NCBI RefSeq assembly: GCF_000252995.1
Contig: NC_015761.1
Coordinates: forward strand, 3,410,001-3,474,000
Origin: Salmonella bongori NCTC 12419
Lineage (GTDB): Bacteria > Pseudomonadota > Gammaproteobacteria > Enterobacterales > Enterobacteriaceae
Length of the DNA stretch: 64,000 bases
Reading direction: 5' to 3'
Part shown: piece after piece, positions 35,245 through 45,777 of the stretch
How positions within the stretch are numbered: the stretch's first letter is position 1
Layout: every line of letters begins with the position of its first letter
Notes under the pieces: generated by a model
Told to the model about the DNA's origin: nothing
Seen by the model: the letters and a program-made list of their open reading frames with translations, nothing else
Database searches by the model: none
Translations under genes and position numbers: made by a program

Positions 35245-36561
35245 TTACGCTTTGCTTGATTTCTCAAAACGGCGCAGCAACTGGTTACCGCGCTCCACGG
35301 CGGCGTCCAGCGCCTGCTGAGGCGTTTTCTTGCCGGTCCAGACGCTTTCCAGCTCTTCGTCAACGATGGTGCGGATCTGCGGCATATTGCCAAGGCGCAG
35401 GCCTTTAGTGAATGCCAGCGGCGGCTTGTTCAGCATCTGGCGGGTGGCAATGTCCGCCCCCGGGTTTTTATCGTAGTAGCCTTGCTCGCGAGTCAGCTCA
35501 TACGCGGCGGTGGTAATCGGTAGATAGCCGGTTTTTTGGTGCCATTCGGCGGCGTTTTCCGGCTTCGCCAGGAAATCGAGGAATTTCGCGACACCAGTAT
35601 AGGTTTCTTTATCTTTGCCCTGCATCACCCACAGACTGGCGCCGCCGATAATCGCGTTTTGCGGCGCACCTTTGATATCTCCGTCATACGGCATCATCCC
35701 TACGCCGTAATTAAATTTGGCGTACTGGCGGATGTTGGCAAGCGAGCCGGAAGAGGCGGTAGTCATCGCACAGTCCCCGTTATAAAACTTCTCGGTAGAT
35801 TCGTCTTTGCGACCAACGTAACTAAAATCGCCCTTCTTGTTCATCTCCTGCAACAAGGCAATATGTTTCACCTGCTCCGGCTTATTAAACTCCAGCACCG
35901 CGTCCGTACCGTCAAACCCATTATTTTTGCTGGCGAAAGGCAGACCGTTCCAGGCGCTAAAGTTTTCCAGTTGGATCCAGCCCTGCCAGCCGCTGGCGTA
36001 GCCGCATTTCATTCCTGACGCACGCAGTTTCGCGGTATAGTCAGCCAGCTCCTGCCAGGTTTTCGGCGGCTGTTCTGGATCTAACCCAGCTTTTTTGAAG
36101 GCGTCTTTGTTGTAGTACAACACCGGGGTGGAGCTGTTAAAGGGTTGAGAAAGTAAATGGCCCGATTTCGCATCGGTGTAATAGCCTGAAACAGTTGGAA
36201 CAAACTGCGACTCGTCAAAGTTAATCCCGGCATCTTTAAAAACTTCATACACGGGTTTGATGGCTTTTGACGCCATCATGGTCGCCGTCCCGACCTCATA
36301 AACTTGCAAAATAGCCGGCGCGTTGCCGGTACGGAAAGCGGCTATTCCGGCGCTCAGGTTCTGCTCATAGTTACCCTTATACACCGGCACGATTTTGTAA
36401 TCCGGGTTGGCCTGGTTGAAACGTTGCGCCAGTGAATCAACTTCTTTGCCCAGTTCGCCTTCCATAGAGTGCCAGAATGGGATAGTCGTAACTGCCAGCG
36501 CCTGACCTGCAAATGCCACACTTAACGCCAGTCCTAAAGCGGTATGTCGTAACGATATCAT
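35245..36561 (-). CDS. ugpB: UgpB, periplasmic glycerol-3-phosphate-binding protein
   Basis: A 438-residue solute-binding protein (MalE-like family 1) with a signal peptide [23 protein letters not shown] cut near residue 23. It captures sn-glycerol-3-phosphate and glycerophosphodiesters for UgpAEC. It is the first gene of the phosphate-starvation operon; a Pho-box-like repeat lies 60-85 nt upstream. Confidence 0.96.
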   Translation of the reverse strand: MISLRHTALGLALSVAFAGQALAVTTIPFWHSMEGELGKEVDSLAQRFNQANPDYKIVPVYKGNYEQNLSAGIAAFRTGNAPAILQVYEVGTATMMASKAIKPVYEVFKDAGINFDESQFVPTVSGYYTDAKSGHLLSQPFNSSTPVLYYNKDAFKKAGLDPEQPPKTWQELADYTAKLRASGMKCGYASGWQGWIQLENFSAWNGLPFASKNNGFDGTDAVLEFNKPEQVKHIALLQEMNKKGDFSYVGRKDESTEKFYNGDCAMTTASSGSLANIRQYAKFNYGVGMMPYDGDIKGAPQNAIIGGASLWVMQGKDKETYTGVAKFLDFLAKPENAAEWHQKTGYLPITTAAYELTREQGYYDKNPGADIATRQMLNKPPLAFTKGLRLGNMPQIRTIVDEELESVWTGKKTPQQALDAAVERGNQLLRRFEKSSKA

Positions 36562-36624
36562 CGGTTATCTCTCTTTTTTGTGCCGGATGCGCGATATCAC
36601 GCGGTTTATGTTCGCGGGGGTAAC

Positions 36625-36644
36625 ATGACATGCTCGAATGACAG
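36625..36644 (-). promoter_or_regulatory. Pho-box-like element upstream of ugpB
   Basis: The minus strand reads CTGTCATTCGAGCATGTCAT, with two TGTCAT repeats. The spacing is 13 bp rather than the consensus 11 bp, so the PhoB register is not certain. PhoB control of ugp is established in E. coli, and this position corresponds. Confidence 0.6.
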
Positions 36645-36790
36645 AAAAATAACTTTTTTATTACAAAAAAAAGATAGTAAGGCGACAGAGAGATGGCAAG
36701 GCAGTGAATATCCGGCGAAGGAAAAGTGAGAGCTATGGCACGTCTGACGCGAAAGAAGCGCCAGACAGGATAAAACAGGATATCGACGAT

Positions 36791-37069
36791 TTAATCACGA
36801 AACTTTTTTTCATCGCCATTCTGCCAGCGTCGCTGCTCTCGTCGTTCGCGTTCGCGCTGAATATTGGATTTTTCATCTTCCCATCTGGCACAGTGCGGGC
36901 CACTGCGCACTTCACAGGGTACATCGACCAGAGGATAAGGCGCAGGAGGTTGTTCCTCCTGCCAGATGGTGGGATCGCGGGGATCGAAATCATTTGAGGT
37001 GATCGCATGGGCATTCAATGCCGCAACGAGGATCACGGTTGCCATGATGCAGGTACCAGAACGTATCAT
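36791..37069 (-). CDS. small exported protein of unknown function under a Fur box
   Basis: A 92-residue product with an N-terminal signal peptide (MIRSGTCIMATVILVAALNAHA, cut near residue 22). The mature part is proline- and arginine-rich with two cysteines (PCEVRSGPHC) and a highly charged tail (QRERERREQRRW), probably periplasmic. An AAGGA site 6 nt before the ATG supports the start. I recognise no family. The operator palindrome at 37091-37117 makes iron-dependent repression by Fur very likely. No overlapping partner gene; the liv operon lies behind it and ugpB ahead. Confidence 0.7.
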   Translation of the reverse strand: MIRSGTCIMATVILVAALNAHAITSNDFDPRDPTIWQEEQPPAPYPLVDVPCEVRSGPHCARWEDEKSNIQRERERREQRRWQNGDEKKFRD

Positions 37070-37090
37070 CCTTTTTCCTTGTTCTGTGTT

Positions 37091-37117
37091 TATTATTGAT
37101 AATCATTATCAATAATA
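37091..37117. promoter_or_regulatory. near-perfect Fur-box palindrome
   Basis: Two 13-bp arms, TATTATTGATAAT and ATTATCAATAATA, flank a single central C. The core GATAATCATTATC is the Fur consensus. On the minus strand a promoter overlaps it: TTGATA, a 17-nt spacer and ATAATG, so bound Fur would block transcription of the small exported protein that starts at 37069. Confidence 0.88.
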
Positions 37118-37198
37118 ACATAACTGTATCAAAAATCAGCAACCGGTGTTCCCGGGCGGAGTCTGCGCCATATTCAGCCTACAACGCCATACCGCCAC

Positions 37199-37912
37199 TT
37201 AGCCGCCTAAATAAGCGCTTCTGACCGCTTCGTTCGCCAGAAGCCGCGCGCCGGTATCCTCCAGTACCACATGACCGTTTTCCAGCACGTAGCCGCGATC
37301 GGCCAGCTTCAGCGCCTGGTTAGCGTTTTGTTCAACGAGGAAGATGGTCATCCCCTGCTCACGCAGTTGCTCGATGGTGTCGAAAATCTGCTGAATGATG
37401 ATTGGCGCTAACCCCAGCGACGGCTCATCCAATAGCAGCAGACGCGGCTGGCTCATTAACGCCCGGCCAATCGCCAGCATTTGCTGTTCACCGCCGGACA
37501 TGGTGCCCGCCCGCTGAATACGGCGCTCGTGCAGACGCGGGAACAACTCGTACACCCACTTGATGCGCTCCTGGAACGGCTCGCGCCCGGCAAAGAAGCC
37601 CCCCATCGCCAGGTTCTCTTCCACCGTCATACGCGAGAAGACGCGACGCCCTTCCGGCACAATCGCCACCGCTTCGCGCATAATTTTCGCCGTCTGCCAG
37701 TCGGTAATGTCTTTATCATCAAACACAATACGTCCGCTGGAAGCGCGTGGATCGCCACACAGGGTACCCAGTAGCGTGGTTTTTCCCGCCCCATTCGCGC
37801 CAATCAGGGTCACAATTTCCCCTTGATTGATGTGCAGACTCACTTCATGCAGCGCCTGAATCTTGCCATAGTGGGCGCTAACCTTGTCGAAAGATAACAT
37901 CACTTTATCCAT
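37199..37912 (-). CDS. livF: LivF, ABC ATPase for branched-chain amino acid import
   Basis: A 237-residue ATPase with Walker A GANGAGKTT, signature MSGGEQQMLAIGRALM and Walker B LLLLDEPSLGLAP. With LivG it powers the LIV-I and LS systems. The frame opens 4 codons earlier, but MDKVMLSFDKVSAHYG matches E. coli. It follows livG by 1 nt and ends the livKHMGF operon. Confidence 0.96.
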   Translation of the reverse strand: MDKVMLSFDKVSAHYGKIQALHEVSLHINQGEIVTLIGANGAGKTTLLGTLCGDPRASSGRIVFDDKDITDWQTAKIMREAVAIVPEGRRVFSRMTVEENLAMGGFFAGREPFQERIKWVYELFPRLHERRIQRAGTMSGGEQQMLAIGRALMSQPRLLLLDEPSLGLAPIIIQQIFDTIEQLREQGMTIFLVEQNANQALKLADRGYVLENGHVVLEDTGARLLANEAVRSAYLGG

Positions 37913-37913
37913 C

Positions 37914-38681
37914 TTATGCCTCACCCAGATAAGCGCGGATCACGTCCGGGTTGTTGCGGATCTGTTCCGGCGTACCGTTCGCCAGCGGCGTGCCCTGGTT
38001 CACCACGTAGATACGATCGGAAATTCCCATCACCAGCTTCATATCGTGCTCAATCAGCAAAATGGTGGTGTTATGATGGTTACGTAACTCGGCGATCAGC
38101 TCGTCCAGCGCTTTGGTCTCTTTTGGATTAAGACCAGCTGCAGGCTCATCGAGCATCAAAATTTCCGGTTGTGTCACCATGCAGCGGGCAATCTCCAGCC
38201 GCCGCTGATCGCCATAGGCCAGGTTGCTGGCCTGACGGTTGGCGTGTTCAAGCAGGCCGATACGCTCAAGCCAGGTTGCCGCTCTGTCCAGCGCGTCGCT
38301 CTGTGCGCGACGAAATGATGGCGTTTTCAACAGGCCAGAGAAAATGCCGGTTTTCAGCTGCTGGTGCTGCGCGACCAACAGGTTTTCAATCACCGTCATT
38401 TCACGAAACAGACGCACATGTTGAAAGGTACGAACCAGGCCCATACGGGCAATTTGCTGGCCCGGCAGACCTTCCAGATGCTTATCGCGCAGCATGATAG
38501 TGCCGCCGGTTGGCTTATAAAAACCGGTGAGGCAGTTAAAAACGGTGGTTTTTCCGGCGCCGTTTGGGCCGATCAGAGAGACGATCTCACGCGGGTGCAG
38601 CTCCAGCGACACGTTATTGACCGCCAGCAGGCCGCCAAAACGCATCATCAGGCCGTTAACCGATAATAAAGGCTGACTCAT
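37914..38681 (-). CDS. livG: LivG, ABC ATPase for branched-chain amino acid import
   Basis: A 255-residue ATPase with Walker [25 protein letters not shown] as the signature region and Walker [14 protein letters not shown]. The longer upstream frame (27 codons) lies within livM and is ignored; [16 protein letters not shown] is the known start. It overlaps the livM stop by 4 nt. Confidence 0.96.
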   Translation of the reverse strand: MSQPLLSVNGLMMRFGGLLAVNNVSLELHPREIVSLIGPNGAGKTTVFNCLTGFYKPTGGTIMLRDKHLEGLPGQQIARMGLVRTFQHVRLFREMTVIENLLVAQHQQLKTGIFSGLLKTPSFRRAQSDALDRAATWLERIGLLEHANRQASNLAYGDQRRLEIARCMVTQPEILMLDEPAAGLNPKETKALDELIAELRNHHNTTILLIEHDMKLVMGISDRIYVVNQGTPLANGTPEQIRNNPDVIRAYLGEA

Positions 38682-39958
38682 ACCTGCTCTCCTTCTTTCA
38701 CGGCCCCGTTTTTCAGCTTCAACTGGGGACGGGTCATCGGCAGCAAGCCTTGTGGACGCCAAATCATCATCAGTACCATCAAACCACCCAGCATCAACAT
38801 GCTGTACTCATTGAAGTCACGCATCAACTCGCGCGATACCACCAGCAGAATTGCCGCCAGAATGACCGCAAATTGCGAGCCCATACCGCCGAGCACCACA
38901 ATCGCCAGCACGAAGGCGGATTCGGCGAAGGTGAAGGATTCCGGGCTGACGAAGCCCTGACGGGCGGCAAACAGAGTACCGGCAAAACCAGCAAACGCGG
39001 CGCTGATAGTAAAAGCGGTCAGCTTGATGCGCGTCGGGCTTAACCCCAGCGAACGACAGGCAATTTCATCCTCACGCAGCGCTTCCCATGCCCGTCCCAG
39101 CGGCATACGCAGCAGGCGATTAATCACGAACAGCGAGAATACCACCAGCAGTAGCGCCACCAGATAAAGGAAAATAACCCGATCGGAAGGATCATACTTC
39201 ATGCCAAAGAAATTACTGAAGGTATCCCAGCCGCCCTCGCGAACGCTACGGCTAAACTCCAGTCCGAAAAAGGTCGGTTTCGGGATCTGGCTGATCCCGT
39301 TCGGGCCGCCGGTCACTTCGGTATTGTTGAGCAGCAGGATACGGACGATTTCGCCAAAGCCCAGCGTCACAATCGCCAGATAGTCGCCGCGCAGCCTCAG
39401 CACCGGGAAGCCAAGCAGAAAGCCCGCCGCCGCCGCTACCAACCCTGCCAATGGCAGACAGGTCCAGAACCCTAAACCGTAATAGTGGTTAAGCAGCGCA
39501 AATGTATAGGCGCCGATGGCATAGAAGCCGCCGTAACCCAGCACCAGCAAACCAGAAAGCCCTACCACTACGTTTAAGCCCAGCCCGAGAATGATGTAAA
39601 TCATGGTCAGGGTGGCAATATCCACCGTACCGCGTGACACCATAAACGGCCACGCCACGGCAATCACCAGCAGCGCCACGAGGAACAGCTTCTGCTTCAC
39701 CGTAGAGCCATCAATCGCTGGCAGAATAAACTTCGGCCCGGAAACGTGCTTCAGGCTTTTTCGAAACACAGGGCGCAGAAGCTGGAAGACAAAAACCACC
39801 GCCGTGCCGATAAACACCCACTGCCAACGGATATCGGAGGCCGTATCCACCACCAGTCTGGTGCCCTCCAGCCCCAGTTGCACGCCCATAAAAACGCCTG
39901 CCAGGATGAAAAACATCACGGCAGAGAGTAGCGCCATCGCAAAATGCATCGGTTTCAT
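38678..39958 (-). CDS. livM: LivM, permease subunit for branched-chain amino acids
   Basis: A 426-residue inner-membrane permease with about ten transmembrane segments and the LivHM-family region [19 protein letters not shown] that contacts the ATPases. It overlaps livH and livG by 4 nt each, giving a tightly coupled HMG unit. Confidence 0.96.
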   Translation of the reverse strand: MKPMHFAMALLSAVMFFILAGVFMGVQLGLEGTRLVVDTASDIRWQWVFIGTAVVFVFQLLRPVFRKSLKHVSGPKFILPAIDGSTVKQKLFLVALLVIAVAWPFMVSRGTVDIATLTMIYIILGLGLNVVVGLSGLLVLGYGGFYAIGAYTFALLNHYYGLGFWTCLPLAGLVAAAAGFLLGFPVLRLRGDYLAIVTLGFGEIVRILLLNNTEVTGGPNGISQIPKPTFFGLEFSRSVREGGWDTFSNFFGMKYDPSDRVIFLYLVALLLVVFSLFVINRLLRMPLGRAWEALREDEIACRSLGLSPTRIKLTAFTISAAFAGFAGTLFAARQGFVSPESFTFAESAFVLAIVVLGGMGSQFAVILAAILLVVSRELMRDFNEYSMLMLGGLMVLMMIWRPQGLLPMTRPQLKLKNGAVKEGEQV

Positions 39959-40881
39959 ACTTTCTCTACCTCCGGACGGCCCAGAATCCCGGTCGGCATC
40001 ACCAGCAGCACCAGAATCAGCAGCGCGAAAGACACCACGTCCTTATATTCGGTACTCAGATAAGCGGAAGATAATGCTTCAGCGACGCCCAGAATCAAGC
40101 CGCCAATCATCGCACCCGGAATGCTACCAATGCCGCCCAGTACTGCAGCCGTAAAGGCCTTCATCCCGGCCATAAACCCGATATACGGGTTAATCACACC
40201 GTAAAACTGGCCGAGCAGCACGCCAGCTACCGCCGCCATCGCCGCGCCGATAACGAATGTCAGGGCAATCACCCGATCAGTATTGATGCCTAACAGACTC
40301 GCCATTTTCAGATCTTCGGCGCAGGCGCGGCAGGCGCGTCCCATCCGTGAGTAGCGGATAAATAGCGTCAGGGCCAGCATCGCGAGGAAGGTAACAATCC
40401 AGATAACCGCCTGCATAGTGGTGATGGACGCAGAAAAGTTTTCGCTGCTGCCAACGATCCACTGGCCGTTAAACAGGCTGGGCAACGCCACATCACGCGA
40501 GCCTTCGGTCAGGCTCACGTAGTTTTGCAGGAAGATAGACATACCAATCGCCGAAATCAGCGCAATCAGACGCTTGGAGTTACGCACGGGCCGGTAAGCG
40601 ACCCGCTCAATACTCCAGCCATAAGCGCTGGCGATCACGATCGCGCCGATGAATCCGGCAGCCACCAGCAGCCAGCTGGCGTCAATGCCCATCATCATGA
40701 GCGCGGCGATGATCATAAAGGAGACATAGCTGCCTATCATGTACACCTCGCCGTGGGCGAAGTTGATCATACCGATAATGCCGTACACCATCGTATAGCC
40801 GATGGCGATGAGCGCGTAGGTGCTTCCCAGCGTGACGCCGTTAAACATCTGCTGCAAAAAATAGAGAAACTGCTCGGACAT
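39955..40881 (-). CDS. livH: LivH, permease subunit for branched-chain amino acids
   Basis: A 308-residue permease with about eight transmembrane segments and the ATPase-coupling loop [19 protein letters not shown]. The start [11 protein letters not shown] (40881) matches E. coli; an ATG two codons upstream is in frame but less likely. It starts 47 nt after livK. Confidence 0.96.
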   Translation of the reverse strand: MSEQFLYFLQQMFNGVTLGSTYALIAIGYTMVYGIIGMINFAHGEVYMIGSYVSFMIIAALMMMGIDASWLLVAAGFIGAIVIASAYGWSIERVAYRPVRNSKRLIALISAIGMSIFLQNYVSLTEGSRDVALPSLFNGQWIVGSSENFSASITTMQAVIWIVTFLAMLALTLFIRYSRMGRACRACAEDLKMASLLGINTDRVIALTFVIGAAMAAVAGVLLGQFYGVINPYIGFMAGMKAFTAAVLGGIGSIPGAMIGGLILGVAEALSSAYLSTEYKDVVSFALLILVLLVMPTGILGRPEVEKV

Positions 40882-40928
40882 ATGCAAACCTTTTTATAGC
40901 CGCCCGGCAGGGACGGGCGGTGGGATAA

Positions 40929-42038
40929 TTATTTGGCGACGGTTGATGAACCGTCGGCATGCCACTGGAAGACACCAAATTCAAATCCCTTCAGATCGCC
41001 TTTTTCATCCCAGGAAATAGGCCCAATCACGGTATTCGCACCGCTTGCTTTCAAATCGTTAGCCAGCGCCAACGGATCTTTACTGCTGCTGCGATCCAGG
41101 GCAGTTGCCAGCGACTGCACAGCAGCATAGGTGATCCACACATACGGGCCGCTGGGGTCTTTTTTGTCCGCTTTCAGCGCGTCGACGATCGCTTTGTTCG
41201 CCGGATCCTGGTCATAGCGTTTTGGCATGGTGACCAGCATACCTTCCGCCGCATCGCCCGCGATGTTAGACAGCGAAGCGTTACCGACGCCTTCCGGCCC
41301 CATAAACTGCGTCTTCAGACCATTCGCGCGTGCCTGGCGCAGCATTTGACCCATTTCCGGGTAATAACCGCCGTAATAAACGAAGTCGATGTTTTCTTTC
41401 TGCAGGCGGGCAATCAGCGCGGAAAAGTCTTTTTCGCCAGCGGTGATGCCATCAAAGAACACGATATTCGCGTTAGCCGCCTTCAGCCCATCCTGCACTG
41501 AACGCGCCAGTCCTTCTCCGTATTGCTGTTTGTCATGAATAATGGCGATGCGCTGCGGTTTCACTTTTTCAAGGATATATTTCGCAGCGGTCGGTCCCTG
41601 AGAGGAGTCCAGACCCGCGGTGCGCATGATGTACGCATAGCCGCGCTGGGTCAGTTCCGGATTAGTGGCGCCCGGAGAAATCATCAGAATGCCTTCATCT
41701 TCATAGATATCTGAAGCGGGCTGCGTGGAAGAGGAGCACAGATGACCGATAACGTACTGAATACCGTCATTAACAATTTTGTTAGCGACTGCAACGGCCT
41801 GTTTTGGATCGCAGGCGTCGTCATACTCCACACCCACCAGCTTATCGCCCTTGATCCCCCCCCTGGCGTTAATATCTTTAATGGCCTGACGCGCGCCGTT
41901 AAATTCCATGTCGCCCCACTGCGCGACCGGGCCGGACATCGCCCCGACCACCGCAATTTTAATATCGTCTGCCATTGCTCCTTGCGAGACAGCTAATGCA
42001 ACGATCCCTGCGATTATCGTTTTCGCTTTCCGTTTCAT
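40929..42038 (-). CDS. livK: LivK, leucine-specific periplasmic binding protein
   Basis: A 369-residue precursor with a signal peptide [23 protein letters not shown]. The mature protein starts [20 protein letters not shown]. It is assigned LivK rather than LivJ by operon position directly before livHMGF and by [11 protein letters not shown] near the N-terminus. It delivers leucine to LivHMGF. Lrp and leucine-dependent repression are established for this operon. Confidence 0.95.
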   Translation of the reverse strand: MKRKAKTIIAGIVALAVSQGAMADDIKIAVVGAMSGPVAQWGDMEFNGARQAIKDINARGGIKGDKLVGVEYDDACDPKQAVAVANKIVNDGIQYVIGHLCSSSTQPASDIYEDEGILMISPGATNPELTQRGYAYIMRTAGLDSSQGPTAAKYILEKVKPQRIAIIHDKQQYGEGLARSVQDGLKAANANIVFFDGITAGEKDFSALIARLQKENIDFVYYGGYYPEMGQMLRQARANGLKTQFMGPEGVGNASLSNIAGDAAEGMLVTMPKRYDQDPANKAIVDALKADKKDPSGPYVWITYAAVQSLATALDRSSSKDPLALANDLKASGANTVIGPISWDEKGDLKGFEFGVFQWHADGSSTVAK

Positions 42039-42457
42039 ATGCCAGTATCCCCGTTCGTGATGTTATATATTTTGTGTTTTGCTGGTTAAAAAGCAGACTG
42101 TGCTTTTATCAATGATGCGTTTTTACCTGTCTCATTAAGGAGTTAGAACATCATTTAACGCATGATGAGATTAAAATCTCTATTTTTCAGTCTATTAAGG
42201 AAAGATAATATTCTGCTTTTAGCCATAGATGAACAAAAAAAATTGCAGTTGTCAGCATAAAATAACGGCACAATAAGCGGAATAATTCACTAGTATTCAG
42301 GGAATTATGCTGCCTGTTTTTCATTCTGCAATGTTTCAAACTATGGTTATCGTTGTTAAAAAATTAATAAGCTAAGAAACGACACAAAAAAGAGAAAGCG
42401 TCTGACCTGACTATTTCGGTACACTAATCACATCTTTCACGATTTGGACATGCTGCC
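42039..42457. other. 419-nt AT-rich divergent control region between livK and panM
   Basis: No gene is visible. The stretch is AT-rich with many A/T tracts, which suits Lrp or H-NS binding, and should hold the livK promoter and leader (minus) and the panM promoter (plus). A short inverted repeat GAGATT-AA-AATCTC lies near 42166-42182. I could not assign -35/-10 elements with confidence. Confidence 0.5.
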
Positions 42458-42841
42458 ATGAAGCTGACTATTGTTCGTTTAGAACATTTTAGCGCCCAGG
42501 ATCTGATCGACCTGGGTAAAATCTGGCCGGAATACTCCGCCGCGTCTTTAAGCGTAGATGATACGCATCGGATTTATGCCGCCCGCTTTAACGAGCGTCT
42601 GCTGGCCGCCGTCAGGGTGACGCTGAGCGGAACGCAAGGCGCGCTGGATTCTTTACGCGTGCGCGACGTTACCCGGCGTCGCGGCGTCGGTCAGTATCTG
42701 GTGGAAGAAGTGATACGCGATAACCCGGCTATCGCCTCCTGGTGGATGGCTGATGTCGGCGTTGAAGATCGGGCAGTGATGGCAGCGTTTATGCAAGCCT
42801 TAGGCTTTACCGCCCAGCAGGACGGCTGGGAGAAGCGTTAA
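42458..42841 (+). CDS. panM: PanM (PanZ), PanD maturation factor, GNAT-fold
   Basis: A 127-residue acetyltransferase-fold protein with the CoA-binding signature VRDVTRRRGVGQYLVEEV (R/Q-x-x-G-x-G/A type). In E. coli it binds coenzyme or acetyl-CoA and promotes self-cleavage of the aspartate decarboxylase PanD, linking beta-alanine and pantothenate synthesis to CoA level. It is transcribed against both livK and livJ, between them, as in E. coli. Confidence 0.93.
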   Translation: MKLTIVRLEHFSAQDLIDLGKIWPEYSAASLSVDDTHRIYAARFNERLLAAVRVTLSGTQGALDSLRVRDVTRRRGVGQYLVEEVIRDNPAIASWWMADVGVEDRAVMAAFMQALGFTAQQDGWEKR

Positions 42842-42930
42842 TCAACGAGTTCAGTCGACTTCATGGGATAAAGGAACGAAGCCCAGCGCCTGATTTCGTT
42901 GTGAGGCTGGACAGGAAATTACACGGAAAA

Positions 42931-43036
42931 AGCCGGGGGGCGGCTACGCTTTACCCGGCCTACAATACAAATAGTGCAACATCAATAAGTGAAATTGCTC
43001 TCTGTAGATCTGATAAGCGTAGCGCCACCCGGCCAA
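42931..43036. repeat. split REP pair between panM and livJ
   Basis: GCCGGGGGGCGGCTACGC..TTTACCCGGCCTACA is followed after about 55 nt by the inverted unit GATAAGCGTAGCGCCACCCGGCC. It lies between convergent genes. Confidence 0.75.
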
Positions 43037-43039
43037 TCC

Positions 43040-44143
43040 TTATTTCGCGTCGGTCGCCGTACCGTTAGCATGCCAGGTAAACACGCCGAACTCGAAGCCT
43101 TTCAAATCACCCTTCTCATCCCATGATAGCGGCCCCATCACGGTTTCCACCGTGTTCGCTTTCAGGTATTTGGCGATTTCCGCCGGATCGTCAGACTGAT
43201 TCAGCCCTGCCTGTAACGATTGCAGCGCGGCATAAGTGGTCCAGACGAAGGCGCCGCTCGGATCCTGTTTTTTCGCTTTAATAGCGTCCACGATCGGTTT
43301 GTTGGCGGGTACCTGATCGTAGTTCTTCGGCTTGGTCACCAGCATACCTTCCGCCGAATCACCGGCAATATTAGACAAAGAAACGTTCGCTACCCCTTCC
43401 GGCCCCATAAACTGCGTCTTCAGGCCAGCTGCGCGTGCCTGGCGTAAAATCTGCCCCATTTCCGGGTGATAGCCGCCGTAGTAAACAAAATCGATATTCT
43501 CTTTTTTCAGGCGCGCCACCAGAGTGGAGAAATCTTTCTCGCCTGCGGTGATACCGTCAAAAAACACTACGTTAGCATTGCCCTTCTTCAGGCCGTCCTG
43601 TACCGCACGCGCAAGGCCTTCGCCGTACTGCTGTTTATCGTGGATGATGGCGATACGCTGCGGTTTTACGCTCTCAAGGATATATTTCGCCGCCGTAGGG
43701 CCTTGATCAGAGTCCAGACCGGTAGTACGCAAAATCAGGTTATAGCCACGTGCGGTCAGCTCTGGCGCGGTGGCCGCCGGGGTGATCATCAGAATACCTT
43801 CGTCTTCATAGATGTCAGAAGCGGGCTGCGTGGAGGAAGAACAAAGGTGGCCGATCACATATTTAATACCGTCGTTAACCACTTTGTTAGCGACCGCAAC
43901 CGCCTGTTTCGGGTCACAGGCATCGTCATATTTCACCGCGACCAGCTTATTGCCCTTAATACCGCCTTTGGCATTAATATCGGCAATCGCCTGCTCCGCG
44001 CCGGTAAATTCCTGATCGCCATACTGCGCCACGGGCCCCGACATCGCGCCGACCACCGCCACTTTAATCTCTTCTGCCAGCGCCTGGCTGCTCATAATTA
44101 AGGCAATACATCCTGCCAGTAACGCTTTACCCTTCATATTCAT
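43040..44143 (-). CDS. livJ: LivJ, Leu/Ile/Val periplasmic binding protein
   Basis: A 367-residue precursor with a signal peptide [23 protein letters not shown]; the mature protein begins [20 protein letters not shown]. It is a close paralogue of LivK with broader specificity, feeding the same LivHMGF transporter. The frame starts 5 codons earlier, but MNMKGK agrees with E. coli. It stands alone, separated from livKHMGF by panM. Confidence 0.95.
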   Translation of the reverse strand: MNMKGKALLAGCIALIMSSQALAEEIKVAVVGAMSGPVAQYGDQEFTGAEQAIADINAKGGIKGNKLVAVKYDDACDPKQAVAVANKVVNDGIKYVIGHLCSSSTQPASDIYEDEGILMITPAATAPELTARGYNLILRTTGLDSDQGPTAAKYILESVKPQRIAIIHDKQQYGEGLARAVQDGLKKGNANVVFFDGITAGEKDFSTLVARLKKENIDFVYYGGYHPEMGQILRQARAAGLKTQFMGPEGVANVSLSNIAGDSAEGMLVTKPKNYDQVPANKPIVDAIKAKKQDPSGAFVWTTYAALQSLQAGLNQSDDPAEIAKYLKANTVETVMGPLSWDEKGDLKGFEFGVFTWHANGTATDAK

Positions 44144-44347
44144 CCTGAAGCTCCCCATGATTGTGGTTATTGCATTTGTTATGATGTTGTTTTTTAGCGC
44201 ATTATTCTGTTTTATGAAATAAGAAAAGCATATGATAGCTATCTAAAGGGCTGCATTGCGCTCTTTTGCAGCACACTATGCTAAACATAACGCTATTCAC
44301 CCGGATTTGAAAAGATAAAATTAGCGGAAATGTAAAAGAATAGTGAC

Positions 44348-44377
44348 AAAAAAACCGCGCCCGTGATGCCGGCGCGG
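44348..44377 (-). terminator. rho-independent terminator after the HAAAP permease gene
   Basis: On the minus strand CCGCGCC-N8-GGCGCGG gives a 7-bp GC stem followed by a run of seven T. It sits 20 nt after the permease stop. Confidence 0.85.
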
Positions 44378-44395
44378 GGGAGCCAAATAGCCGCT

Positions 44396-45640
44396 TTACC
44401 AACCGGCCGGGAGATAGCCCAGCGCAGAAGCAATGGCATACACGGCGCTACAAAGGTACAACAACACAATGAAGGTCTGGATCAGGGGATGAGTAATGAG
44501 TGCCGGACACGTCCAGCCCGGCGTAAGGTCGCCGCGCTGGCGCGCCCCTTTTAGCATCAGAATGGGCATGATAGACAGGATCACCCCGCTGAAGACGCCC
44601 GCAAAATAAAGCGCATTTACAAACGACACCATACCGCTATAAGCGAGAATAAACGGTGGTATCACGACGACCAGCAGCACCAGAAAGCGTTTGACTGGCT
44701 GGCTGTCATCGCCCAAACGGAACTGGTCAAAGATATTGGTCAGAAAGCTGCCACCGAGCCCCCAGTAAGAGGTTAGCATCGCGCAAAGGGCAAACAGGTT
44801 CGCGGAGAAAAAGGCCCACTCCCCCAGCGCCCGCCCCCAGGAAATGGTCGCCACATCAGAAATATTATCCAGCCCGTTGAGTACAATGACCGACATCGGC
44901 ACCAGCGCCAGCAGGCTGAAGGTAATTCCCATCCCGACCATAATCGCCTTCGGCAATTTTTCTGGCTTGTCAGTAAAACCGCGCGCCATTTCCGGTACGA
45001 TATACTGCGCCGAGAAACAAAACGCCACAACGTTAAAGACCGGCACCATATACAGCCAGTTGCCATCCAGCAGGTAACGCATTTGCGTCGTGTCTTTCAG
45101 CATCGTGGCGACGATCAGGATAGCAATCATCACCACCATACCGATACTGATAAATTTTTCCCCGCGACCGATCGCTTTCAGACCAAGGTAAAGCACCCCG
45201 GCGGCGGGAATGAAAAATAATACGCTGCCCAGTGCCGGCGAGATGCCCAGCAGAGAATGCAGCAGCTTACCGCTTCCGCTCATATAGGCGATCAGCGCGC
45301 CAACGCTGTTCACGCAGACGGAAAGGAACATCATTAGCGCGCCAAATCGCCCGACATAACGATGCGACAAACCGCTTAACTGCAAATGTTTACGGGTACG
45401 TAAGGTAGATTCAGCCACATACAGCATGGTGATAGTGGTCAGGCTCCCCACCAGCACCAGCCAGAACAACAGCGGCAGGAAGCCGGCTTTGCTGGAGGCG
45501 TAGGCGATAGAAAGTACGCCTGCGCCAATGTTCGTGCCGACAATCATCGACACGCCTTCAACGAAACTCAGAGATTTAGCCGGTACAGCGGTACGCTCCC
45601 GGCGCGACAGGGCCGGGGAAAAGGTGGAATTTTCAGACAT
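44396..45640 (-). CDS. aromatic/hydroxy amino acid permease (HAAAP family)
   Basis: A 414-residue inner-membrane protein with about 11 transmembrane segments, resembling TyrP/Mtr/SdaC-type permeases. The first helix carries the family glycine motif MIVGTNIGAGVLSIAYASSKAG. It lies 137 nt downstream of a class III aminotransferase on the same strand, with a divergent MocR regulator beyond, so it probably imports the amino acid used by that enzyme. Substrate unknown. I recall no equivalent at this site in E. coli K-12. Confidence 0.85.
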   Translation of the reverse strand: MSENSTFSPALSRRERTAVPAKSLSFVEGVSMIVGTNIGAGVLSIAYASSKAGFLPLLFWLVLVGSLTTITMLYVAESTLRTRKHLQLSGLSHRYVGRFGALMMFLSVCVNSVGALIAYMSGSGKLLHSLLGISPALGSVLFFIPAAGVLYLGLKAIGRGEKFISIGMVVMIAILIVATMLKDTTQMRYLLDGNWLYMVPVFNVVAFCFSAQYIVPEMARGFTDKPEKLPKAIMVGMGITFSLLALVPMSVIVLNGLDNISDVATISWGRALGEWAFFSANLFALCAMLTSYWGLGGSFLTNIFDQFRLGDDSQPVKRFLVLLVVVIPPFILAYSGMVSFVNALYFAGVFSGVILSIMPILMLKGARQRGDLTPGWTCPALITHPLIQTFIVLLYLCSAVYAIASALGYLPAGW

Positions 45641-45777
45641 AATATTTTCCGTTTTACTCCGGCGACAATCGCCGCCGGAAAAAAGGTGATATCAGGGTGA
45701 TTAACCACTCACGCTGAGCACGAACGACACAAGGGTCGTAAAGGCTTCCCTGCCGCTGTAGAGATTTTCCGGGCGCG

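Noticed and set aside
36704..36997. 97-codon plus-strand frame opposite the small exported protein
   Set aside because: The minus-strand frame has a signal peptide, a ribosome site and a Fur-controlled promoter; the plus-strand frame has none.
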